DNA from: Tritrichomonas musculus
Taxonomy: Eukaryota > Parabasalia > Tritrichomonadida > Tritrichomonadidae
Direction: 5' to 3'
Assembly (NCBI GenBank): GCA_039105265.1
Contig: JAPFFF010000028.1
Coordinates: 992,001 to 1,056,000 of the forward strand
DNA length: 64,000 nt
Shown: in pieces, positions 41,276 through 50,107 of the stretch
Layout of the letters: every line of letters begins with the position of its first letter
How positions within the stretch are numbered: position 1 is the stretch's first letter
The notes under the pieces: generated by a model
What the model was told of the DNA's origin: nothing
What the model saw: only the letters and a program-made list of their open reading frames with translations
Database searches by the model: none
Made by a program: the position numbers and the translations under genes

Positions 41276-43822
41276 ATGAGTAACAAAATTGACTATGATT
41301 ATGCTAAATTCGAATCAAGTATGGAGAAAAAGATATCAAATAGGAAAATGCTTGGAAATATTTCGTCATCGCAAAGTGTATCAGAATTAGGTCTTATGGA
41401 TCAATTCTTTTTATTTGGAATATCACCGAACAAAGAAAAAAATCCAGTACCGACAATCATGGCAGCGTTTCCTCCATTTCGGCAATCAGCTATACCTGTT
41501 GAAAATGTTCTTTCTTTATCCATGCCTCATTGGGATTTTTCAAATCAGAATTCTAAATCAAAATCTACAAGTATATTTTCATCTTCTTGTGATAATGGGA
41601 TAGTTGATGAATTTGTTTTTCAATTTAATGCAGGCGAAACGAAAATGTATGGTGTATGTTCTCATATTCAACCTTCAAAAGCAATTAGGAACTCCACTTT
41701 ACCATTTTTTGCTACAGAATCGACCAAGAAAAACATTTTTTGTATGTGTTTAATTACAAAGTTACCAATATTTAATGCACATTTTACATTTTTAAATTAT
41801 CTAGCAAGTTTATCCGCAGGCACCATTTTAAAGCAAATAAATTCTCCAGAAAACACGTTTGAAAGCAAATACGAGACAGATTACCGAGTTGAACATGTAA
41901 TTCAAAATGATACATTAATTGAAGGCCTTGAAATGACTGGCACTTTTGGCCAGATACTTGGCATTACAATTCCCGACGAATTCCAATCGAAAGTTTTTGA
42001 CTATTATTCCAAAACGATGTATTCGTCACCATTCAAATTGGCGCCAACTTACAACATCAGGTTTCCACCGCCTACAACCGCCGAACAACGGTTAATTTCG
42101 TGGGCTTCGCTTGACACATTGTTTTCTGTTTTATCTGTACGAGACATTGTTGAGTTACTGGCAGCTCTGATTCTTGACGCACAAGTTTTAATTGTCGGTT
42201 CTTCGATGCAAGAAGTTTCAATGACGGTTTACGGTTTGTATGCGTTGTTGACACCCTTTAAATACTGCGGAATCGTGATGCCAATCATCCCGAATAACGA
42301 CCACTACTTGGACCTCCTCAGCTCGCCAACACCCTTCATTTTCGGAATGCCAAACATCCCGAAGCTCAAGAAGATGAGCTTCCTTGAGTCGACTTACATC
42401 GTAAACGTCGACAAGCACAAAATGCCACCCGTAAACTACTTCCCAAAGTACCCGAGCTACGCAAGCGTCGTAAGAAAGGTCGCCGAAATCGTCGCTTCAA
42501 AGGACAACACAGCTTTCAAGCCTGAAGACGAGCTCTTCGAAATAAACAAAGGAATAAAGGAAAGGAGCAGAAGCGCAATCATCGCGGTTAACACAATACC
42601 AGGAACAAGGCAGATTAGAATAAAGCCTAACTTTTCACCTTCTGGCCGCAAAAATTATAACACAATGTCAAGAGTCAGTATTAACGTCAATCAGAATGAA
42701 AAACCTGCAAATTCAATGCCATCAGAAAAAGTGGAAAGCACGAATCAATCTGAAAGCCTTCAAAAAGCTGAAACTTCTGGAAAAGCTGATCCGTTTGAAA
42801 ACCTTCCAAAAGCCAGGCCTTTACAAAGAGCTGGAAATGCTTGTCCATTCAAGGAAGTTGTGGATACTGGTCCTTTAGAAAAAGTGGAAAACACAAATCC
42901 ATCTGAAAGCTTTCCAAAAATTAGACCTTTACAAAGGGTTGGAAATACCTGTCCATTTAAAGGAATTGTCGAGACTGGTCCTTCAGAAAAAGTGGAAAAC
43001 ACAAATCCATCTGAAAGCTTTCCAAAAGCTAGCACTTCAGAAAAAGCTGATCCGTTTGAAAACCTTCCAAAAGTCAAACCTTTACAAAGAGCTGGCGATG
43101 CATGTCCATTCAAAGAAGCGATGAAAACCGGCACTTCAGAAAAAGTTGTAAATTCAGAGCCTTCAGAAAACCTCACAAAAAGTGATACCTCAGAAAAAGT
43201 TGATGACAAAAAAGAAGAAGATAAAAAAGGTGAAACGATGGTCCAATTTCCCAATTTCAATACCATTTCTGCCGGCCCTATTCGCCGCCGCAACACCTGC
43301 ATGCATATCAAGTTTGCATCCACAGTGCAGGAGCCGACGCCCGACCCCGACGCATCGTCGAACCAGCCACTTTCCGACTTTCCAACGTTCAAGAAGCCGG
43401 CTGTTGCCAGCGATCAAGCGAGCGATGTCAATCCGTACAAGTTTCCGCCGGATCTCACGAAGAAACTTGGCCACAAAATCACACTCAGCAAGGACTCGAT
43501 CGACAAGATTTATGATGCCTTGCACGAGCCACTCGAGTCAATCTTCACCGATATGCTGAACTGCTACTTTGTCACAAATTCGCTAGAAAACATAACGATA
43601 TTCAACCAGTCACTCTTCCTCGCATCTACCAAGCAGGAAGACCTGAAATTTTACGAGTTCTTGCTTGAATCGCAAACTTTTCAGGATTATGTTGAAACAA
43701 AGCTGAATGAATTCACTGAAGATAAATCGAAAATAACTGGACAAAGAAGAAAATCTACATTCGGACCAAAAACTAAAAGGAGAGTATCAACAGTGAAAAA
43801 ACCTTTCGATTCTGAATTGTAA
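41276..43822 (+). CDS. DENN domain protein (putative Rab GEF)
   Basis: The product has 848 residues from ATG 41276. Residues about 30-200 correspond to a divergent uDENN. Residues about 265-400 are a clear cDENN core (LAALILDAQVLIVGSS, YALLTPFKYCGIVMPIIP, SSPTPFIFGMP). A low-complexity linker (about 480-650) contains repeats with PLQRAGNACPFK-like units. Residues about 735-815 form a dDENN-like helical end (DMLNCYFVTNSLENITIFN, FYEFLLESQTFQDYV). DENN proteins exchange GDP for GTP on Rab GTPases in membrane traffic; the Rab target cannot be told. G+C rises sharply over 42280-42560 and 43265-43640, and drops in the linker. Confidence 0.9.
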   Translation: MSNKIDYDYAKFESSMEKKISNRKMLGNISSSQSVSELGLMDQFFLFGISPNKEKNPVPTIMAAFPPFRQSAIPVENVLSLSMPHWDFSNQNSKSKSTSIFSSSCDNGIVDEFVFQFNAGETKMYGVCSHIQPSKAIRNSTLPFFATESTKKNIFCMCLITKLPIFNAHFTFLNYLASLSAGTILKQINSPENTFESKYETDYRVEHVIQNDTLIEGLEMTGTFGQILGITIPDEFQSKVFDYYSKTMYSSPFKLAPTYNIRFPPPTTAEQRLISWASLDTLFSVLSVRDIVELLAALILDAQVLIVGSSMQEVSMTVYGLYALLTPFKYCGIVMPIIPNNDHYLDLLSSPTPFIFGMPNIPKLKKMSFLESTYIVNVDKHKMPPVNYFPKYPSYASVVRKVAEIVASKDNTAFKPEDELFEINKGIKERSRSAIIAVNTIPGTRQIRIKPNFSPSGRKNYNTMSRVSINVNQNEKPANSMPSEKVESTNQSESLQKAETSGKADPFENLPKARPLQRAGNACPFKEVVDTGPLEKVENTNPSESFPKIRPLQRVGNTCPFKGIVETGPSEKVENTNPSESFPKASTSEKADPFENLPKVKPLQRAGDACPFKEAMKTGTSEKVVNSEPSENLTKSDTSEKVDDKKEEDKKGETMVQFPNFNTISAGPIRRRNTCMHIKFASTVQEPTPDPDASSNQPLSDFPTFKKPAVASDQASDVNPYKFPPDLTKKLGHKITLSKDSIDKIYDALHEPLESIFTDMLNCYFVTNSLENITIFNQSLFLASTKQEDLKFYEFLLESQTFQDYVETKLNEFTEDKSKITGQRRKSTFGPKTKRRVSTVKKPFDSEL
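42770..43200 (+). repeat. Imperfect coding repeats in DENN linker
   Basis: Units of about 105-140 bp encode variants of KxxPLQRxGxxCPFK followed by EKVENTNPSESFPK. Three PLQR/CPFK units and several SEKV/SEKA units are seen. They look like a diverging tandem duplication in a disordered linker. Confidence 0.75.
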
Positions 43823-44643
43823 TTGCTTTACTTTGAATTCAAAAAAAAAAAAGTTGTTTTTGATATTTGTTTATCATTAAAAATAATATATATATATATA
43901 TTAATATAGTTTGAATTTTGAGAAAGAAAAATTGGTACACTATGATAATGAAGCGATCTTCATTTTAAAGGCAAGATTAGAATGATATTATGATTTCTTT
44001 TTTTTGGAATTTATATGAAATTGCTTTTTTAGGAATTGAGTGCTCTGTTCTTTTTGAAATATCTACAAATTTCCTTGAGATAACAAACTCAAAAATACTC
44101 AAAATAAATAATTGCCGACCGACCGAAAAAAAAAACATAAATTTCTTCTTATTTTTAATAATTATTAATGAAAAAAATAATAAATATTATTTTATAATAT
44201 ATAAAAAATAAAATAATATAAATTAATATTCTTAATATTTTTTCATTAATAAAAAATTTAAACTTCAATTATATGGGAGGAAATTGAAATAAAAATTCAG
44301 AAGGATTTGATTTTTGAGAATGAAATGGCAGTTATAAGAAACCTTTATTCAAATATCTTTAATTTAAATAGAAAAATATAAATTATTAATAACTTGCTAG
44401 AATATTGATAAATTAATTATTTATGTATATATTTATTTTTTATTTAAAAAATAATAATATTTTAATGAATTATCTAATGCTTTTTATCATTAATAATTAG
44501 AATTTTGAGTATATTATATCTCCTTTTAAAAAAAATAATGAAGACTTTTTTAAAGGAATCTCACAATTATTTGAATGATTGTTCAATATTGAAAGATTTC
44601 TGTAATATTGATAGAAATATATAACCTAGATTTTGACTGATAA
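43823..44643. other. 820-bp spacer, no gene seen
   Basis: AT-rich, including a short AT dinucleotide run near 43888-43902. No RNA or coding signal. Confidence 0.5.
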
Positions 44644-45714
44644 ATGATACAAAATCAGACTATTTCTGTCATTTACCAAGATGAATTTTTTGCTGTTGAT
44701 TATTCTAAATTATACAATTCGTCTAATAAGTTCCGCGAAATGATTCAACCGTATCTTGATAATGGAACTGATCTTCAAAAGCTTCAGTTACGCATTCTTT
44801 ATGATGAATTTAGTACCCGAAATGTTCAAAATTTTCTCAAAATCTTACAAAATCTTAAAAATGACGTACACTCTAATGAAATTTCTGAAGTATGCAAAAT
44901 TGCAAAGCTTTTTCAAGCAGAAAAGCTTTACGAAAAAAGTTTAGCTTTTGTTCATAAACAAATAGATCCGAAATTTAATGTTTCTAACTACTTTGATGAA
45001 TCAAATGGAGAAAAATATTTAGAAATAGAATATGTCCAAGATCTTAATCAAATGCGTTCATACAGCACCAACAACATTACATTTGACCAAAACATTCCAA
45101 TGAGCCCTATATCTACCATTAATATGTCAAAAAGCCAAGGAAATTTAGCAACTACCAAAGAAGAGCAAGCTCCATCAGTTATCTACAAAATACAAGTTCT
45201 AAATCCCCTAATGAAATGTTGCCGCTACTTTTTTTCCAAAGAAGGTAAAATTCTTTTCACAGCGAAAAAGAAATCTAATGAAATTTACATTGGCCAAGGA
45301 AACGACATCCATATCCATGCTAATGAAACTGAAATTGGTAACAAATGCATCGGAAGAATCATGCAATGCGATGGTTACAACATGATTATTACTAATGAGC
45401 AAGAATTCAAAGTGACTTACGTCCCTTTCGGCTTAAAGAAACAATTCTCGCTGGAAACTTCCTTCTTACACGAAGGAAGGACCCTCTTTTGGAGTCCGAG
45501 AGAACTTGATATTAATTTGAATGGCGAACACAATAGAACTGCCGTTCCTTCTAAGAAAAACTTGCTTCTGAAGAATCAGCATGGATCTCCAACTTTTATT
45601 GTCAGAAAAATGGGAAATGACATTTTTGAAGTTGAATGTCTTCCTTCTGTGAATTCTTTGATAGCTTTCACACTTGGACTCTCACAAATTGTTGGACCGT
45701 TTTCGGTTTTATGA
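44644..45714 (+). CDS. BTB-like N-terminus with Tubby-like C-terminal domain
   Basis: The product has 356 residues. Residues about 8-130 look like the divergent BTB-like domain of trichomonads (VIYQDEFFAVDYSKLYNSS, FLKILQNLKNDVHSNEISEV). Residues about 178-356 resemble the Tubby C-terminal barrel: IGRIMQCDGYNMIIT, VTYVPFGLKKQF, LLLKNQHGSPTFIVRKMGND and the buried terminal helix SVNSLIAFTLGLSQIVGP. Tubby domains bind phosphoinositides and DNA in other eukaryotes, so a membrane-linked adaptor is plausible. The BTB part could mediate dimerisation or cullin-3 binding. Domain calls are by pattern; Tubby is the firmer of the two. No Inr before the ATG. Confidence 0.78.
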   Translation: MIQNQTISVIYQDEFFAVDYSKLYNSSNKFREMIQPYLDNGTDLQKLQLRILYDEFSTRNVQNFLKILQNLKNDVHSNEISEVCKIAKLFQAEKLYEKSLAFVHKQIDPKFNVSNYFDESNGEKYLEIEYVQDLNQMRSYSTNNITFDQNIPMSPISTINMSKSQGNLATTKEEQAPSVIYKIQVLNPLMKCCRYFFSKEGKILFTAKKKSNEIYIGQGNDIHIHANETEIGNKCIGRIMQCDGYNMIITNEQEFKVTYVPFGLKKQFSLETSFLHEGRTLFWSPRELDINLNGEHNRTAVPSKKNLLLKNQHGSPTFIVRKMGNDIFEVECLPSVNSLIAFTLGLSQIVGPFSVL

Positions 45715-46367
45715 CTATCTTCTTTTTTATTATTATTAAAATACTTTCTTTATTTATGCATCTTTTTTTTTTTTTTTTTTAATCTTGGTTTATTGTAAAG
45801 ACAATTGCCTTTTTTATCTTTGGATGCTTATTTGCATTTGAATTAAATAATGCTTTAACTTATGTAAAATCTAAAAAAATAATAATAATCTCTTATACAT
45901 ATTATTTTTCTTAGACAGATTTTTCGTCTAACTTTATTGAATTATTCTAATAAATTCCATTTATCTATATTTCATGATTTAAATCTAAACAAATATTAAA
46001 TCGAATTTTCTCGGATGAAAATAGGCTTGAATATTTTGGATGCAAGATATCAATAATTGATTCATTTACTAATAATAATCATTTTAAAATGATTATTATT
46101 GATTTTCATGTAATAAAAGAAGATTATATCATTTTAGCATTCAAAAAAAAAAAAAAGTTGATTTATTTTGATGATCATTTTCAACTAATAATTTCTTTGA
46201 TCGTTAACTTTGAAATAACACTGTCAATGTTGTAAACGATCTTATCCAAAAAAGTGCCGCCGTTATCAAAAATATTCAAAAGAAAAAAACGTTTGCTTTT
46301 AAAATATTAATTAAAATATCTTATGAATAAAAAATTTATAAAAAATAAAATGTTTATTTGATAGTAT
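45715..46367. other. Convergent spacer with 30-bp perfect palindrome
   Basis: The 30-bp palindrome at 46071-46100 (15-bp halves, no loop) is AT-rich. A poly(T) tract follows the BTB/Tubby gene near 45760-45780. No gene. Confidence 0.6.
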
Positions 46368-48362
46368 CTAAAGTTTAAGACTTGTATTGCTCTGGGACCT
46401 ATTATGAGAGAGGTAATTAATTTTTGTATTTGGTGGAAAAGCATTTTTTCCAATTACATGTAGAGAAGAAGGAATTGTGATTTGCTTCAGTGATGAACAT
46501 CCAGAGAAAGTATTCAATCCAATTGAAGTTACAGAAGAAGGAATTGTGACTTGTGTTAATGATGAACATCCAAAGAAAGCATTTTTTCCAATTGAACTTA
46601 TATATGAAGGAATTGCAATTTGTGTCAATGATGAACATTTACTGAATACAAAATCTCCGATTGAAGTTATAGAAGAAGGAATTGTAAGTTGAGTCAATGA
46701 TGAGCATCCTTCAAAAGCAAAATCTCCAATTGAAGTTACAGAAGAAGGAATTGTAATTTCTATCAATGATGAACATCCATTGAAAGAATAATCTTCAATC
46801 GAAGTTACAGAAGAAGGAATTGTGATTTTTATCAAAGACGAACATCCCTTGAATGAATAATCTTCAATCGAAGTTACAGAAGAAGGAATGGAAATTTGTG
46901 TTAATGACAAACAATCTCTGAAAGCACCCCATCCAATTGAAGTTACAGAAGAAGGAATTGTGATTTGTGTCAGTGATGAACATTTATCAAAAGCATAATT
47001 TCCAATTGAAGTTACAGAAGAAGGAATTGCGATTTGCTTCAATGATGAACATCTATTGAAAGTATAATCTTCAATCGAAGTTACAGATGAAGGAATTGTG
47101 ATTTCTGTCAATGAAGAACATCTTTCAAAAGCATATTTTCCAATTGAAGTTACAAAAGAAGGAATTGTGATCTGTGCCAATGAAGAACATCTTTCGAAAG
47201 CATAATGTCCAATTGATGTTATAAAAAAAGGAATTGTGATTTGTGTCATTGATGAACATCCACTGAAAGCAAAACTTTCAATTGAAGTTATAGATGAAGG
47301 AATTGTAACGTTCTCTAATGATGAACATCCATCAAAAGCACTTCCTCCAATTGAAGTTACAGAAGTAGGAATTGTGATTTCTCTCAATGATGAACATCCG
47401 CTGAAAGCATATTTTCCAATTGAAGTTACAGAAGAAGGAATTGTAATTTGCGTCAATGATGAACATCTTTCAAAAACATAATTACTAATTGAAGTTACAG
47501 AAGAAGGGAATACGATTTGTTCCAATGATGGGCATGCTCTGAAAGCATAATCTCCAATTGATGTTACAGAAGAAGGAACTGCGATTTGCTTCAATGATGA
47601 GCATTCTTCAAAAACATAATTACCAAGTGAAGTTACAGAAGAAGGAATTGTGATTTGTGTCAGTGATAAACATCCTTTGAAAGCACAATTTCCAATTAAT
47701 GCTACTGAAGGAGGAATTGCGATTTGTGCTAATGATGAACATCCACAAAAGGCATAATGTTCAATTGAAATAACAGAAGAAGGAATTGTGATTTGCGTCA
47801 ATGATGAACATCTATTAAAAGTATAATCTTTAATTGTAGTTATAGAGGAAGGAATTGTAATTTGTGCTAATGATGAGCAACTTTCGAAAGCAAAACTTCC
47901 AATTGAAGTTACAGAAGAAGGAATTGTGATATGTGTCAATGATGAACATCCAATGAAAGCAGAATCATCAATTAAAGTTACAGAAGAAGGGATTTTAATT
48001 TGTGACAATGACAAACATTTACTAAAAGCATAATTTCCAATTGAAGTTATAGAAGAAGGAATTGCAATTCGTGTTAATGATGAACATGCGCTAAAAGCAT
48101 AATTTCCAATTGAAGTTACAGAAGAAGGAATTGCAATTCGTGTTAATGATGAACATGCGCTAAAAGCATAATTTCCAATTGAAGTTACAGAAGAAGGAAT
48201 TGTGATTTGCTTCAATGATGAACATCCTTTGAAGGCAAAATCATTAATTTGGATACCATTTTGTGACAGTAGAATTTCAATGATTTCTATGTTATTATTC
48301 TGTGCAGCTAAATAAAATGCTGTTATATTTAAAAAATATAGTAATTGAATTTTATGAAACGT
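46368..48362 (-). CDS. Ankyrin repeat + BspA-like LRR_5 array (C-terminal half of interrupted gene)
   Basis: The frame is open from 48362 to the stop at 46368 without a leading ATG. It begins with one clear ankyrin unit (ITAFYLAAQNNNIEIIEILL), then about 26 highly regular LRR_5 units of 23 residues (IPSSVTSIGNYAF-x-x-CSSLTQIT). The tail is polar; no signal peptide or membrane helix. It lies in the same frame as the DUF3447 ORF at 48363-49682, separated only by one TAA (48363-48365), so together they read as a 1,105-codon gene with one nonsense codon. The very even repeats imply ongoing homogenisation. BspA-like LRR proteins can be adhesive, but without a secretion signal this version may act inside the cell. 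Confidence 0.8.
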   Translation of the reverse strand, partial: TFHKIQLLYFLNITAFYLAAQNNNIEIIEILLSQNGIQINDFAFKGCSSLKQITIPSSVTSIGNYAFSACSSLTRIAIPSSVTSIGNYAFSACSSLTRIAIPSSITSIGNYAFSKCLSLSQIKIPSSVTLIDDSAFIGCSSLTHITIPSSVTSIGSFAFESCSSLAQITIPSSITTIKDYTFNRCSSLTQITIPSSVISIEHYAFCGCSSLAQIAIPPSVALIGNCAFKGCLSLTQITIPSSVTSLGNYVFEECSSLKQIAVPSSVTSIGDYAFRACPSLEQIVFPSSVTSISNYVFERCSSLTQITIPSSVTSIGKYAFSGCSSLREITIPTSVTSIGGSAFDGCSSLENVTIPSSITSIESFAFSGCSSMTQITIPFFITSIGHYAFERCSSLAQITIPSFVTSIGKYAFERCSSLTEITIPSSVTSIEDYTFNRCSSLKQIAIPSSVTSIGNYAFDKCSSLTQITIPSSVTSIGWGAFRDCLSLTQISIPSSVTSIEDYSFKGCSSLIKITIPSSVTSIEDYSFNGCSSLIEITIPSSVTSIGDFAFEGCSSLTQLTIPSSITSIGDFVFSKCSSLTQIAIPSYISSIGKNAFFGCSSLTQVTIPSSVTSIGLNTFSGCSSLKQITIPSSLHVIGKNAFPPNTKINYLSHNRSQSNTSLKL
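48061..48198 (-). repeat. Two identical 69-bp LRR_5 units
   Basis: 48061-48129 and 48130-48198 are identical over all 69 bases, whereas other units in the array differ at several sites. This is a very recent tandem duplication of one 23-residue LRR unit. Confidence 0.95.
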
Positions 48363-49682
48363 TTAGATGTGAAATCGTATGACAAAAAAAATTTTTTTTG
48401 AAATGTTATGAAGTGTTTTGTCATTAATTTTATGAATTTGTTTGCGATAAACTTTATGCATAATCAAATTATCAAATTTTATTTTTAACATTGATTTTTT
48501 TTGAATGATAGTCGCATATATATCAATATTCTCATGTTCTAAATAAAGTTTCACAAGTGTGCAATAATCGAATTCACATAAAAAATAAAAAATGGATTTG
48601 TGTTTTATGTTTTTTGGAAAAAAACAATAATTGCGATATTCAAAACTACATTGATAAAGATTTTCATTGGATTCGTTTTTAATGCCATTTGTTATCTCTT
48701 TTTCTACTTCTTCAATTAGATAATTGATGATATAATTTGAGACGTCGTTATGATGGCTTTTGATCGATTCTAGAAGAACATCTTCATATGTATTATTTGG
48801 AGGTAAGATTAGGTTGTCTTCAAGATATTTGATCAGTTCTGCATCAGCACTATGAATTGCATAAAACCACATATTTGGTGTCAGTTTGACTCCGTTTTTG
48901 TGCATGTATCGGATAATTTCATTTGATCCAAAAAAAGCTGCATATTCAATAATTTTGATTTTTTTATTATCTTTCATTAGATACTCATTTGTTTCAAAGA
49001 TTGACGTTTCAATATAACTTTCAAGGTTTAAGTACGTCTTGTTAACATGAGCAATAAAATCTTTTGTTTTTTGTGTTCGAATAAGTTCGCATAAAAAAGT
49101 GTCATTTTCTCCTTCTTTCCGTTTATCATAGAAATCTTCTTGTTGTTCTTTCTTGACTTCATTAATAAAATTTTTATTTTTTAAACATGAATTTCTGGTG
49201 GAATGTTCCTCAATGAATTCTTCAGTGATAAATTGTTTGATTTCTGGCGCAAAATATTCACTGTATTTCTTTTCAAGAAATTCATCACTCGTTATTTGAG
49301 CTGTTATAGATTCATCTATTGTTATAATTTCTTCTTCAATAAGGAATAGAAGAAGTCGTTTGTTGCCTTTAAAAATTTTGAAAATTTCTGAATTTTTAAA
49401 AAAATGAATAATATCATTCTTCATTTGTTCAATAATTTGCTCAATTTTCATAATAAAATTATTGGTTCGTCTATGATTAATCCCAATATCATTTATTAAA
49501 TATAATAATTCTTTGAGTTCATGATAATTGTCGAAAACCTGATGATCTTTTAGAACTTGAATAAAGTTTTCATAGTTCTCTTCAACATTCCATTCTCCTT
49601 CTAGATATTCTAGAAGAACTCTTTGAATGTATTTCTTTTGATCAAAATATTCTTCAATGCTCATTTTTATATTAAAATCCAT
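48363..49682 (-). CDS. DUF3447/ankyrin-type protein (N-terminal half of interrupted gene)
   Basis: The product has 439 residues from ATG 49680-49682, with a second Met at codon 7. It is a paralogue of the protein at 19700-20809, sharing DKRKEGENDTFLCELIR, ETSIFETNEYLM, IEYAAFFGSNEIIRYMH and MWFYAIHSADAELIKYLE. The last 60 residues, after the ankyrin-like LVKLYLEHENIDIYAT, become a basic low-complexity linker and end at TAA 48363-48365. The next codons continue in frame into an ankyrin repeat and the LRR_5 array. Function of the family is unknown; an internal, non-secreted protein is suggested by the absence of a signal peptide. Confidence 0.8.
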   Translation of the reverse strand: MDFNIKMSIEEYFDQKKYIQRVLLEYLEGEWNVEENYENFIQVLKDHQVFDNYHELKELLYLINDIGINHRRTNNFIMKIEQIIEQMKNDIIHFFKNSEIFKIFKGNKRLLLFLIEEEIITIDESITAQITSDEFLEKKYSEYFAPEIKQFITEEFIEEHSTRNSCLKNKNFINEVKKEQQEDFYDKRKEGENDTFLCELIRTQKTKDFIAHVNKTYLNLESYIETSIFETNEYLMKDNKKIKIIEYAAFFGSNEIIRYMHKNGVKLTPNMWFYAIHSADAELIKYLEDNLILPPNNTYEDVLLESIKSHHNDVSNYIINYLIEEVEKEITNGIKNESNENLYQCSFEYRNYCFFPKNIKHKSIFYFLCEFDYCTLVKLYLEHENIDIYATIIQKKSMLKIKFDNLIMHKVYRKQIHKINDKTLHNISKKIFFVIRFHI

Positions 49683-50107
49683 TTTTTTTAATATTTGAGT
49701 TTCTCATGTAATACTTGATAAAATTAATTATATTGTTCATTTTTATTATATTTAATAAATATTAATATTTAAAATAAAAATTATAAATCAAATAAATCCT
49801 CATATTTTACGATATATTGATATTAAAAAATAAACTTTTTAGATTAATTGAAATGCATTTATCTTACAAATAAATCAGCCATACTCATATATTAATTTGT
49901 ATTTATACAATAGATTGATTTAATACTTTTTTACATTTAGTGGAATGAATAAATAAATATAATAGGGAGGAATTTAAAAAAAGTGGAAAATTTTCACAAT
50001 TACTTTTGTTAAAAATTCAGAAAATTTCAAACTTTTTGATAATAATAATTTGAATAGTAATTTGTTCATGTTATCTCAAAAAGTTGTGGATAAATTTCAA
50101 TTTGTTT
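49683..50107. other. Divergent spacer
   Basis: 425 bp, AT-rich. It must hold promoters for both the DUF3447 gene and the tandem-kinase gene. No Inr match was found. Confidence 0.5.

Noticed and set aside
31831-48365. Genome-wide stop-codon reassignment to explain the interrupted genes
   Set aside because: Both TAA and TGA are involved at unlike residues, and intact genes here end normally with TAA, TAG or TGA.
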